From assembly GCA_023078555.1 (NCBI GenBank), contig CM041200.1, positions 9,137,528 through 9,201,527 on the forward strand: 64,000 nt of DNA. The letters run 5' to 3'. Source of the DNA: Ulva prolifera. Its lineage: Eukaryota; Chlorophyta; Ulvophyceae; Ulvales; Ulvaceae. A program made the translations under genes and the position numbers. A model generated the notes under the pieces. It saw nothing but the letters and a program-made list of their open reading frames with translations, was not told where the DNA came from and searched no databases. Below are positions 10,437 to 21,828 of the stretch, piece after piece. Every line of letters starts with the position of its first letter. The first letter of the stretch is position 1.

Positions 10437-12660
10437 CAACACGGACAGGGCACCCTGCTCATCGCCGCGGCCGTACGGCCGCGGACGGCACCACCGCAGA
10501 GCTGCACAGCGAATCGGGCCCGATTCCGGGAGTGAGGCAGGGCGACCCCCTGGATCGGCTCCTGTTCGCGCTCTCGTGTGGCTTGTGTGCGGCACCCCGC
10601 TCGGCACACAGTCGTTCGTTGAAGCCCACGTGCAGCAACGGTGCCAGCGGACTCTGGAGCTCATCGATAAGCTCGTAGGACTGCCGCTGCAGTCCCAGTC
10701 GAAGTGGGCGCTCCTGTTCCACTGCCTCCAGAATTGGGAGGCGCATCTCCTCCGGAAAATGCTGTGAGATGTGCTCCGGGAACACCTGCCCGCTGTCGAA
10801 GAGGCAACGCTGCGTGGCGTTCGCAACATTATCGGTGTTTGAGTTTTGACCCCGCGGCCGGCACAGGCCGAGCAGACCATCCTGCCTCACCGCCACGTCG
10901 GCATGGGGCTCCGGCACTAATGCGAGGACGTCACGGATGAGGCACGCATGTCATCCGCGGCGCTGGCTCAGTGCGCCCTCGCCGACGGTGTCGAGCGCGG
11001 CCTGCCGATCTGAGGCGCCTCGGCTGCGCAGCCGGCTGCGAAGCCGTCAAGATGTCGCAGGTGCTCGAAAGTCTTCGTCCGACGTGGAGTGTCTCCATCA
11101 CCAAGATCGCCAACAGTCCCGTAGGCGCGGCGAACTGGGCGGTTGACGAATTGGCAGATGTGCGGCTGAACCAGCTGCAGCGAGCGCTCGCCCGGGTCGA
11201 GGCCGACGCTCGCACAGCTGCAATTTTCCAGGCGCTGCTCACGGCCATGAACGACCACTCCACTCAGATAGCAGCGGGCGCTCGTCCGGCGATGGCCTGG
11301 CTGCGCAGCTGCATGGGCGCAATCGCGTCGGCATGGCTCACGGCGCTCCCGGGCCCGTTACGGGCGTGTCCGACATGGAGTTAGGCATATGCGCCCGCTT
11401 GAGGATGGTTGAAGCCCTACTGCCTAGCCTGAGCGATGATGGCGACTGCCCATGTGGCTGCAGCAGGGTGTCAGGCACCCACTCCTTATTCTGCTTGTCA
11501 CTGTGGGGGACTGTGGTCATCCGCCACAACCTCCTCGTAGAGACGTGGCGGCGCGTCATTGCGCGCAGCTGCATTGCTTCCGCGGTGGAGTCACACTTGA
11601 GCAGGCTCTCCAAAGGCCTCGGCCGCGGCCTCCCAGCTCGGCCAGCAGCACCCCGCACGTCACCCTCCACCACATCCACACCTATGCAGGCCTCGGCCGC
11701 GCCCGCAACCTCTCATGGCGCCCAGGCTCTGCCCTCCATCTCCCTGCAGCTGCCCGCGCGCACTGACGCCGCCGATGACGCGGTGCTCGGCCTGGCCATC
11801 ATCGGCGCTGCTGCGGTCCACGCGCTTACACTGCGGTCGACTCCTGGCCGCCCTTCTATGCAACAGCTCAGCCTGTCTCCGACTCCTTCCCAGCCTCAGC
11901 CGCGCCCGCTTCCTCCCATGGCGCCCAGGCCCCTCCTCCGGTCACGTACGCAGCTGTTGTCTCTGCCACAGGGTTCGCCCCCTCTGACACACTTGCCCCA
12001 TCCCCTCCCCGGCTGGGCCTGGACCTGCATCGCCAGCGGTGGCGACAGGGCACGTGCATGACGTCCCTGACCATTGGCAGCCTCGGGCAGCCGGGCAGCG
12101 TTCGCAGCGGTCGGCCGCCGTCCGGACTACTCCTTCGCGATCGGCTCCTCCTCCCCGGTCGCACAGGGGCGCTCAGCACGGTGACGTTTTCGTGTTCTTC
12201 CTGATCCCCGGCTCGCCGCTGATCGGCGATGTGTGCGTGTCTCACCTGCTGGCCGGCTTCAAGGTCCGCAAAGCGGCGACATATATGGTCGGGCGGGCGC
12301 TGCAGCATTCACCTTGGTGCCACTCTCTCATGAGACGTACGGCGGATTGGCCCGGCCACATTCCTCAATCAGTTTGCTGACATTGCTGAAGGTTTGGGAG
12401 CAGCCTCCCGGCGGCTGCTCTTGGAGAACACAATGCGCGACCTTTCCACGACGCTGTGCCGCACGGTGGATCGGCAGGTGCACGCTGTCTGCTCATGCAT
12501 ATGGCACGTCATGCGGGCAAGACAGATTTTACAGGGCTGGCGGTCCGGTCCGATGACCTCACGCCGCTTACAGGACACCAGGCCTGAGGGCGATGCGCGC
12601 CCGCCCGGGATGCCTGTTAGGCGGTCGTCGCTGCATGCGCTCGCGACCTCGTCCGCTTCG
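10437..12660 (+). mobile_element. Decayed LINE (non-LTR retrotransposon) with reverse transcriptase remnants
   Basis: GVRQGDPLDRLLFAL near 10530-10570 is the RT block before the catalytic YADD box; the box itself is missing. Downstream come GTPLGTQSFVEAHVQQR, an ALAQCALADG block near 10960, and DCPCGCSRVSGTH with a later FC and VIRHNLLVETWRRV (11440-11560), a Cys/His region typical of algal LINE C termini. A HETYG/LARP and MRDLSTTLCR segment follows near 12330-12470. The pieces lie in different frames with stops, so this is a dead copy of plus orientation. The 5' end and the ORF1/endonuclease part are not seen. Confidence 0.68.
10465..10484. repeat. Perfect 20-bp GC palindrome
   Basis: CCGCGGCCGTACGGCCGCGG reads the same on both strands. 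It sits at the left edge of the LINE remnant. Confidence 0.9.
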
Positions 12661-12739
12661 TGGCGGTAGCGGCCCTGGCTTGCCATCCGCCTTGGAAAAT
12701 CAGGCTTGCGCTCGGCGTGCCGCGCTTTAACGCTATCCT

Positions 12740-13170
12740 TGCCGTGCGTTTGGGAGTGGCCCGCCGTCGGGGTGTGGCCAGGGGGGTTAAGGCGGGCTGG
12801 GCTGGAATTTGGGGATTGAGGATCTTGGTTTACGGGTGGGCGAGGTGGTGTGTGGGTGTTGGGTGGGGGTGGGGTTTGCACGGGGAGTCAGGAGCCTCCT
12901 TGGGTTGAGGGGGTCGTTGTTGGTGTCTTGGTGTTTATAGCGTTGCAGCCTCGGCTACGTGTGCTTTTGGGGCTCAGAAGCCTGGCTAGTGGGCGGGGTG
13001 CAAGTGGGGGTGTCATTGCGGGCGTGGGGTAGGGGGAACTTTGTGTATGTGTGTGGGTGTGTGGCTGTGGGCAGCGCGGGTGTTGACTGTGCGGGGGTGT
13101 GTTGGTGTGTGCCGCATGTGGCTGGTTGCGTGGGTGTGAAATTTTTCTGATTGTTGCTTGCGGTGCTACC
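12740..13170. repeat. GT/GGGT-rich low-complexity tract
   Basis: The plus strand is strongly G- and T-rich, with many GGGTG and GTGTG runs, unlike either flank. ORFs here are composition artefacts. It may be eroded simple sequence; G-quadruplex formation is possible but untested. Confidence 0.6.
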
Positions 13171-13464
13171 TGCCTTGCTTGCTTTGTACCTGTAACACAC
13201 CCATCAACACATCCATCGTCCCCGCACCGCAGCCGCAGCCATCATCGCGCGGCTTATCTGCGTGACATCACTTCGTCGGCGCCTGCATCTGGCTCTCCAA
13301 GGTCGACAAGTCAAAGTTGCGTTTAACTTGAGTATCACAGACACGAGCGGGCAGCCACAAGGAGGGGGGTATGCACTCGGGGCATGCACACGTCCAGCGG
13401 GACGGGAAGTAACGCAGACGTCGCCTAGGGCCCGGGGCGGTATCTATAAATTCACAATAACAAA

Positions 13465-13790
13465 GTTGCATTAGTACCCGTATCTTTCGAATTCGGTACG
13501 CTTAATACGCGTTTTTTATTTCTTGCGTACTATCTTAATTGATATATCAGCGTATAGTACGCGTATACGTTTCGGACTTAATCGTTTTTCAGAAGCCTAG
13601 AGCTCTACTCTGTGTTGCACCTTTAGCTACAAGGCCCAAGTAGGTTTTGAATATCCCTTGCGTCGCATTATGAACCTGAGTAACCTGATCATCTGATTTA
13701 CCGCGGTAAAGCGCGGTAAAGCGCCGTAAAGCGCTGTAAAGCGCCGTAAAGCGCCGTAAAGCGCGCTAGTTCATTTAAGTGTTCTCTGCA
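13465..13790. repeat. Dispersed AT-rich repeat, copy A
   Basis: Shares an ordered series of blocks with copy B at 16521-16769: GTTGCATTA, TTAATACGCGT, TATCAGCGTA, ACGTTTCGGACTT, GAGCTCT, and the run AACCTGATCATCTGATT near the end. Clearly homologous with many differences. Copy A also holds a decamer expansion at 13701-13760 that copy B lacks. No coding capacity is seen; an old nonautonomous element or solo LTR is possible. Confidence 0.7.
13701..13760. repeat. Six tandem 10-bp units (GCGCCGTAAA type)
   Basis: Units read CCGCGGTAAA, GCGCGGTAAA, GCGCCGTAAA, GCGCTGTAAA, GCGCCGTAAA, GCGCCGTAAA. They lie inside dispersed repeat copy A and are absent at the equivalent place in copy B. Confidence 0.9.
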
Positions 13791-13799
13791 GGACTGTGC

Positions 13800-16520
13800 C
13801 CAAGCACAGATGACAGTGACCGTGGCACTTTCAAGTCTGGTCATCACCGGCTCGGCGTCTCCGTGCTATAGCCTATGCATCGTACCTTTCAAGCGCCGTA
13901 GTTTTGCTTAACGTACTTGATCACGAATCGTGCTAATTCCAATCTGTACAATGACACAATGGATGCTAATGTAGTAACATAATGGATGCTACTGGGCGAA
14001 ACGTGCCAAAAGCAAAGCCCTATTTCGTCCAAAAGGCCGAGTTGCCCATAGAGGCCTAGCGCCCAGCGCACGCCCAGTGTGTATAGTGGACTGCGAACAC
14101 CCCAAAAAACACTATCATATGTGTCATAGATGTTCAATGTCTAATCAACTAGTGTCGTGCGGGCATATACCTCTGCAAGCCGCGCACCCCACACATAGCG
14201 TCGTTGCCGTCCTTTTGAGCCCCAAGACAATGATCTGCACCTCTGAAGCATCGACACTGACAAGGTCGAGATTCACATAGTCCTCGGTACCCCAGGCACG
14301 ATTTTGCACGACTTGTGAGCAAGGTACAGCCACGGCCCACTCGAACACAGCGCACCTTGGCCCGTGGCACCCATCATTGTGCGCGAGCGTTGATGGCCAG
14401 ACACGAAATCGACCGCTCGAAGACCCCGCTAGTCAACCCACCTATATCATGTCGCTGTACAAGCAATAGGTAAGGCATCTCCATCGCCAAAACGCCATTA
14501 ATCCAATTTCTCGGGAATTACGGATTGGCGCATCTTTAGAAGGGGCACCCATCCTATTGGCGCACCATGGTGAGCGAGTCTGGCATCATGTCTTTGAGGC
14601 GCGAGCCGATGGCATTTAGAGGGGCCGGAGGAATGTCCAAGAGGTACCTAATGCACAACATGAACTCAACATCGGTCATGCGCAGCGCCTGGGAGAGCGG
14701 CAGGGTGCTTAACCATCTGTTGACGCGCAGTCTTCAGTACATGGCATGACAGGGCAGCCAGCGTTCCATACCTGCTACAGGTAGAACCGAGGAACGCTAA
14801 AGCGGAGGTGGATTCTGCTAGTACCGTGATCCAGTAAGAAGGAATGGTTACAGATCACAGTGTGCACATCATTATATGCACACTGAACACTCAAGGTTAC
14901 GGCGGGAGACCACCCCATGATCTCCCTCGCTACACCGCGACAATCCCGCTAACGGCTTACCCCTGCACTAGATCCGCAGATCGATCGTGCATGGGTGCAC
15001 TTGTCACCACACTGCTGCCCGCAGACTCGTGCATTTTGACAGGGGGTGGCTTGACTACGCGGCGTTGACAACGTTGTAGACCGTAGCGGGGGTTTGTGGC
15101 GGGGTGGCGGGTGGGTGATGAAGATGTGGTTGGGCAGGCTTGGCTGGGGCGGGCTGTTAGGCGGGCTGTTGGGCGGGCTGCTGGAACGTTTTGCCGGCTG
15201 CGCTGCGGGCCGCGTGCAGTGACCGCCCTTCAAGCTTCTTTGTTGTCCTCCCACAAATCTATGGGGCTTGTTGATCTTGGTGGAGCCGAAGATGCCTCAG
15301 ATGGAGCAGTATCCAGCATTGAGTGCAGCGCCTCGGTAGGCAGCCTCGGTAGGCAGCCTCGGCCCATCTCAATGGCTTCCCGGGGCTTGATGTGATTGCA
15401 TATGTCTTGAGGGGACGTGAGACTGCTGCCGCATTTGGGATACGGACGTTCAAAGCGCATACACATGATTCGTTCAACTGAAATTGGAGTCGGAAACGGT
15501 GCAGCCTAACGGGACATTGAACCGGCCAGACATTACAAGAACACACAATCAGACACTAAACGCTTGCAGAGAGACTAATTTGCAATTCACTGGTGGCTAG
15601 TCCGCAAGGCTTCTTGTGGGGCTTCAAAACAACGGCCCGCGGGCACGCTCATCCAACGGCCCGCTCGACATAACTACCGCACAACCTAACGAGCCATTGA
15701 ACAGGCCACGTGAAACAAAGAATAGTTGTTTAGTTCTTGCAAATGGGCAAGGCTGTTGGCTACTAGCGGCTAGTTCGCTGGTACTCCAATGAGGCTGCAG
15801 AACGACGGAACACGGGCAGCCCGAGCACGAATTCGCTGCAGCTACCGACCTGAGGACACATAACACAATGCAAGATTCACGTTTTCTTTCTAAGCACCTC
15901 ATGCATGCGGGGTTGTTCCGTAGCGCTCCTACGTTGACGGCAACGTCACACGGCTGATATGCAAGGTCCGCCGAAAACGAATAATCTGAGGTTGAGTTAT
16001 ATAACATCTAAACCACCAGTATTGCCGTATATGGCCCCGTATGGCATATCAGATGCCGTATAAGTGTATGATGCACTGTATGACCATATGCTGTGCCATA
16101 CATGCCCTGGATGATCCATACGATGGTCAAATATGCCTGATTGATTGCACACTGAGGGTACGAGCTAGGCCGCATGACGGCTTGCAATTGAGAGCACGCA
16201 TGGCACAACCAGGAACAAGAGCACCACCCACACGTGTGCAGAAGCCACCACCGCCACTCCACACGGTCAGCACACTCAGCCACCGTAGTCCACCACAACC
16301 TGCACCCACAGCGGCGCTTCGCGGCCAGCGCCCACAGCTGTCCTTGCCGCGGCCACGCTCAGGGGTGTGAACCGACCGAATCAGGGGATGAACCCAGCAC
16401 CGTATACAGTAGCAGCATGAGCTGCACCAACAGTGATGCATGCTGCAACCAGGGGGGGCGAGGCGCAGTGCCCTGCATGGCCATCGCCCGTGGCGGGGCG
16501 ACGTCGCGGCGTACGTCAGA
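13800..16520. other. Intergenic; only a diverged ~180-bp duplication seen
   Basis: No gene recognised. Near 15503-15860 there are two diverged copies of a ~180-bp unit: CCTAACGGGACATTGAACCG at 15505 against CCTAACGAGCCATTGAACAG at 15685, followed in both by a GGCTAGT segment and a GCGGGCA/ACGGGCA segment. The copies are too diverged for exact ends. Confidence 0.45.
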
Positions 16521-16769
16521 GTTGCATTAATACGCGTATATTTCGATTTGATAAGTTTAATACGCGTATTTTATGCTTACGTACTTTATCAGCGTACAGT
16601 ACGCGCGTACGTTTCGGACTTGAGCGATTTCGGAGAGCCTCGAGCTCTGCACTGTGGTGCACCTCTAGCCGCAAGGCCAAAGAAGGTCTTGAACATCCCT
16701 TGCATTGCATGGTGAACCTGCGTAACCTGATCATCTGATTGACTGCTAGTTCATTGTACTATTCTCTGC
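16521..16769. repeat. Dispersed AT-rich repeat, copy B
   Basis: Direct-orientation partner of copy A about 3.06 kb upstream, with the same block order and the same ends (GTTGCATTA on the left, TTCTCTGCA on the right). Lacks the decamer expansion. Confidence 0.7.
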
Positions 16770-17334
16770 AATAGTACTAGGAGAATCGCACTAGGAGAAT
16801 GGCGACACTCTGAAACGGATCCGGGTGTCGTCCGCCAGATTCCGAAAGTCCGTTCACTCTCTGATACCTCTCCGACATCATCGGATGCGAGCAGTCGGAT
16901 GGACCTTGGACTTTGGCACCGAATCATCCGCCGACCCAGGTATATTCTGCCGGACTGTGGACGTACCTTACCGCTGCAAGTGGCCTTCGCATGTCTGCGC
17001 TGGCTGCCATGATACGAGGTCACTTCGGGCCAAGCCCGCGCTGACAGTGGATCGAATGATACTATTTGTTACTTTATTACTACATGCGTATCTGGAAACG
17101 ACTGGATTGTAAACGGTGCAGGTATATGTGGACCCATACTCATGGCAACTGACATCGACTTTAGGCAGGAGACGAAGCGGCAGGAAGCTGGAGGCAGGCT
17201 CACAATAGCGGTGACTTTTTGCATCGCCCAAGATAGCGTTGGTCCGTATTTCAGGCTCGGCAGCAGTCCTTGTAGTGTTGGTCGTCGCCCTGTGAATGGT
17301 GGCCGGAAAAGCGTGCACATAGGTTCCTGGATGC

Positions 17335-17830
17335 GAATGCATGCGGTGGTCCAGAGTGACCATTCGGCGAATGGCCACTCTGGCGGAGTTACGTCATCAT
17401 GCTCCAGGTAAGGCGTGCGCTCGTCCTCCTGGACACGAATGCATGCGGTGGTCCAGAGTGGCCATTCGGCGAATGGCCACTCTGGCGGAGTTACGTCATC
17501 ATGCTCCAGGTAAGGCGTGCGCCCGTCCTCCTGGACACGAATGCATGTGATGGTCCAGAGGGGCCATTCGCCGAATGGCCACTCTGACGGGGTGACGTCA
17601 TCGTGATCAAGCAAATGAGTGAGCTCATCCCGATTAGTACCTGGATGCGAGTGCATACGCTGATCCAGAGCGGCCATTCGCCGAATGGCCGCTCTGGCGG
17701 GATGACGTCATCGTGCTCCAGGTAACGAGTGAGCTCATCCCAATTAGTACCTGGATGCGAGTGCATGCGCTGGTCCAGAGTGGCCATTCGCCGAATGGCC
17801 GCTCCGGCGCGGTTGATCTCACCCTGCCCT
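17335..17830. repeat. Five-unit tandem array, each unit with a ~33-bp palindromic hairpin
   Basis: Units start at about 17335, 17437, 17539, 17649 and 17759, so the period is 102 bp twice and then 110 bp twice. Each unit contains a hairpin of the form CCAGAGTGGCCATTCG facing CGAATGGCCACTCTGG (17351-17383 in unit 1), followed by a GTCATC segment and a CTCCAGGTAA-like segment. The hairpin is the best-kept part: unit 4 has AGCGGCC paired with GGCCGCT, a compensating change. ORFs on both strands are by-products of the repeat. Confidence 0.85.
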
Positions 17831-18058
17831 ACCCGAGTGATCAGGCGCCTTTGCATTCGGGGCCCCCAACTTGGGTCGTGCTTCATGAAAGGGACAAACG
17901 GTGGATATTGTGTATGATACGGCTAACGTCCAGCGTGTGTAGTTCACCTGGCGTTTCAGTGCACCGCGTCCCTGCGTCCGTCGTAATCCTTCGCCTAGCT
18001 GCGCTGCTCGTGACCAGTTACCGCATCCGGCAGTGACTAGAATATTCTTTTGCATACA

Positions 18059-20952
18059 ATGGATCCGCGCCATGCTGCAGCAGTTGCAGGACTGTCAAGT
18101 ACCCATAATGGGCCTACTTCCGCGCGCAGCGAAGACTTACTCGTTGGTCGCATGCGTGCTCAGAGAATCCCTGTAGTGGGTACTTTAATTTCAAGGGACG
18201 GGCGTTTTACGGATCGTGCCTGCGTCGGCCGCAACGACGGTCCACTGTCCGGTCCTGGGGTGTCGGTGTGGTGGTCCCTGGGGGTGGTTCTGCGAGACGA
18301 CGTGGTGGAGAGTCGGACGAGGGAGCTGGGTACGGCCAAGGAAGTGATTGTTACTACCTGTCTTGCGCTCTCCTCCTGGCTGCACGAGCAGGCAATGCTC
18401 GTGTCCTCGTGGGAGGGCAAAGGGAAGACCCCACATGGCTGCCTGGTGCCCCGGCGGTGGAAGCCCCTGTTGGGAAAGACAGAGGTGTGTGTGCCCGGTG
18501 TGCTGGTGGATCAGCTGCGCGCGATCTGCATTTACTGCCAGTCCACTGACACGGGGCCCGGCTAACCTGTGGAGTGGGGCCAGGACTCAGTGCCGCCATT
18601 TGTGCAGGTTGAGATCACCGGCCACGTATGTGAGTCTGGCCTCCCTAAGACCAGAATCACAGCTGAGAGAGACCCGGAGCTTCGCCAGCGGTTCGATCTT
18701 CCTCAGATCAACGTGTGTTGTGAAAGTGCCTCGTAGCGCACAAGGCAGGTGCACATGCGAATGCACGCACGGGGTGACACGTGGCAGTCGCCAGCCCGCG
18801 AATGAGAAGACACATTCCAGCTCTCTGTATAGGTCGAACAAGGTCATGGTTCAAGTATCTGACTCAGATACTGACCATGCAGGTGTGATCCCAGATCTCA
18901 GGCGTCATGTGCTAAGTATTTCGCACACATACTTAACATTTCGCCCAACTAAACTTACGGTATGACGCTTCCACTCGCGCTTGCATTCGAACAGGTATCG
19001 ATGAGTAACCACGATCACATGGGCCCATCATCACGTAAGCACCACATGACGCTTGTGATCGCTCTAACATGACCTCTCGTGTGCACAACTTCCCACAGGA
19101 CATTCCAAACACTCGACGCGCTCCGAGAGAAACTTCCACATGTGCCTCATGAGCTCGCACACGCTCGCTCCCGTGAAGGGGGGAGGTGTTGTGAAAGTGC
19201 CTCGTAGCGCACAAGGCAGGTGCACATGCGAATGCACGCACGGGGTGACACGTGGCAGTCGCCAGCCCGCGAATGAGAAGACACATTCCAGCTCTCTGTA
19301 TAGGTCGAACAAGGTCATGGTTCAAGTATCTGACTCAGATACTGACCATGCAGGTGTGATCCCAGATCTCAGGCGTCATGTGCTAAGTATTTCGCACACA
19401 TACTTAACATTTCGCCCAACTAAACTTACGGTATGACGCTTCCACTCGCGCTTGCATTCGAACAACGTGGGGGGAAAGCGCAAAGGGCCGGACCCCCCGC
19501 GTCCAGACGGTGTGCTCTCTGCACGCATGTTGTTATGTAACGCAGTCACGTATGCTGCCCCCACATCGTGCGCGGCATGCCCTCCGCATTCGTGCACAAG
19601 TGACATGGGTGTTCTCGGTGCAGTGTATCATTGCTCCACCCCGCGACACGTCGTGTGGGCCTGGGCTTCCTTCATGTCTGGGCTGTCCCCTCATCGCACC
19701 AAGTTGTGGACAGCCGGAAAGGCGTCTCCCGCGGTGGAGGGTCACGGGTCCTCCAGGAGCAGGGAGAGACCCACATCCAACCTCCCAGAGGACCTGAACC
19801 CGCTGGTGGCGTGGGTGCTGTATGAACACGCACACTGCCTCCAGCTCGAGAGCATGGATGAAGATGAGCTCGAGCCGTGTCAGTCGATAGCACGGCACAT
19901 TGGGGACCGGTGCCATAGGATGTTGGCGAACACAAACGGGGTCCCTGCACAGCCGGTTTTCCAGCTGACATCGGGCGCGCCGGTGTTAGCTGACATGCAC
20001 ACCTCGCACTCGGACCTCATCAAAGCTTTCGTGCGCTCCTGTGACTTTCCATGAATCCGGCGTGGACAGGGGGACTGCCTGTTGGTCTGTGTGCTGTCCT
20101 GTCCTACCAGGCATTTTTGCCTTATCGCATGCATGATCGTGGCCATGGTGCCCCTGTTTATGTTGATCCCTCAAGTCTGGCCTGTCACCGGCCTGGGCTC
20201 GAGCTGTGTAGTCAGGTGTCTTTGCGTGCAGGATGTCAAGATCCTCGGTGAGTTTGTCGCCGCGCTCGACAACTTGGGACCCTGGGTATTGGCTTATGCG
20301 GCGGAGCACTCTCTGTTTGATTGTGCAGAGGTGCGAGGTGCCACTGACCTGTACATGCCATCGAGAGCTGCGTGACTGTGCAGAGCTGTATATGCTTGCT
20401 GTAGCCCGTCCCCAATTGTTGAGTATACCTGGATCTCGCCGTGCAGGGTGACCGAGTAGCCCGAGCTCTCCGTCCGGCGTGGAGTTCTGTCCAGGCATTC
20501 AACTCCCACATCATGTGGGCATGTGAAGGGCTGCAGCTGACCTCTACGGAACTGGCGTCCTTCGCCATGAATGGGGTCCACCTGTTCATGCATGCTTATC
20601 GGCGCCTCGTCGCCGCGGCTGTGACAGGGGACCCGGGGGCGCCTGTCCTGGAGAGGCGGCGTGTGCAGGACATTCCAGCCTTGGAGCCCAGCCTCCTGGA
20701 TCCCGCCTTTGCCGCCATCCTGGTGTGCACGGTGAATACCAGCAGTGCGCTACCAACCTTTTCTTCTCCATTGTTCAGGATTCAGTTGTTACCTGCTGTA
20801 GCCCCCGATGTGGGGCAAGACTCAGCTTTGCAGACAGTGCTCTCGTCTGAACCACGCGGTGCATCCAGGTTTGGTGAAATCGGGGTATGGTCAGCCCGTC
20901 AAGAGGCTGGCCGACGACCTGATCCCCTTGTGCCCGCCCCACACGCTGTGGC
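18059..20952 (+). pseudogene. Unrecognised multi-exon gene, left part, split by a TRIM and a gypsy LTR
   Basis: A plus-strand gene is traceable by phase. ATG at 18059 opens about 165 codons. An exon starts at 18608 (acceptor TTTGTGCAG) and is cut at 18715 by the TRIM; the frame resumes at 19470 (INV then GGKRKG). Later exons include one ending at 20030, then 20232-20330, 20447-20731 and 20826-20952, all in phase 0. The last holds a CTLCRQC cysteine pair and runs straight into a gypsy LTR. The same frame resumes after the 3' LTR at 62772. No family was recognised. Insertions in two exons imply a broken allele, unless the LTR boundary is an assembly effect. Confidence 0.6.
18716..19464 (+). mobile_element. 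TRIM: miniature nonautonomous LTR retrotransposon, 749 bp
   Basis: Two 278-bp direct repeats, identical as far as I can see, at 18716-18993 and 19187-19464 enclose only 193 bp. LTRs start TGTTGTGA and end CGAACA. The target duplication ACGTG is perfect at 18711-18715 and 19465-19469. A primer-binding-like GGTATCGATGAG follows the 5' LTR and the purine tract GAAGGGGGGAGG precedes the 3' LTR. No coding capacity. Termini, PBS core and purine tract match the gypsy element at 52423-62766, so that family probably supplies its proteins. Identical LTRs indicate a recent insertion. Confidence 0.93.
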
Positions 20953-21728
20953 TGTTGTGAGATGTTCATCTCACCTCCGGCGCAGGCTGGTAGATGCGCA
21001 CATGCATAATGACCTCCAGGTGCTTCCAAGCACGTACATGACCGAATAAGATAAAACGGTCCGGATATTGCATCATCACATAGTCATCAGATTATAATCA
21101 TTTGTCATTTCGCGTTGTCGAATACCCGGACAGCGATACATTATTTGGCCTTTCAACATCATGGGCCTCAGTCGCGCACTGCTCACCATGTGGCTACGAG
21201 GGCGTCGCGCACCAGTCATATCACTCTTCACTAACATCTTCATATATCTCATTATTAAGCACTGATATCATCGTGCATTTAGACGTGCGCACGAACACAA
21301 CTTAAGATCACATCAAACGACACAGCATATCAATAGTTAGCTACGTCACTGGTCATGGGACATGCATGATGACACATTCATAGTCACACGTCATCAGTCA
21401 TACTCAGCATGCACATGGTCAACTGTGCACAGGCCATTCGGAGGCACTAAGTCACCTATGCCCCGAACCCGCTACGCGGTGGCCACGCTAGAGTACTACA
21501 CGAAATTGTTATAAAGTCACATTTGGGGTTAAACTCCGACATGCACGTTATACTCCGAGACGCGCTGTTATCGCACCGGAAGCTACATGCATATGTCAGT
21601 GAGCACAATCATACTCGTCACATCATAACGCTGGCACCGAGTCCGGTGTCCATTGCTTGTCAGCCAATCATATTAGATATCCCGCGATTATTAGGGATTC
21701 CATTCAGTGTGCTCCACTTTTGTGTAGC
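20953..21728 (+). mobile_element. Gypsy LTR, truncated by an assembly gap
   Basis: Matches the first 776 bp of the LTR at 52423 with no length difference, then runs into Ns; about 280 bp of LTR is missing. Left flank is GTGGC (20948-20952), which equals the right flank of the 3' LTR ending at 62766, not the flank of the LTR at 52423. Confidence 0.92.
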
Positions 21729-21828
21729 NNNNNNNNNNNNNNNNNNNNNNNNNNNNNNNNNNNNNNNNNNNNNNNNNNNNNNNNNNNNNNNNNNNNNNNN
21801 NNNNNNNNNNNNNNNNNNNNNNNNNNNN
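21729..21828. other. Assembly gap (100 N)
   Basis: A run of exactly 100 N, the usual placeholder for a gap of unknown size, placed inside a repeated LTR. Sequence after it shows no further LTR or element sequence, so the true gap is not 100 bp. Confidence 0.98.

Noticed and set aside
17335..17830. CRISPR-like array
   Set aside because: Units are over 100 bp, palindromic, not separated by unique spacers of constant size, and the setting is eukaryotic.
17069..17886. Long ORFs on the minus strand through the hairpin array (up to 202 codons)
   Set aside because: Repeat units of 102 bp keep the frame open by periodicity; the translation is repetitive and both strands are open.
21102..21305. Short ORF repeated at 21102, 52572 and 61859
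   Set aside because: It lies inside the LTR and is repeated only because the LTR is. No motif and no start context of note.
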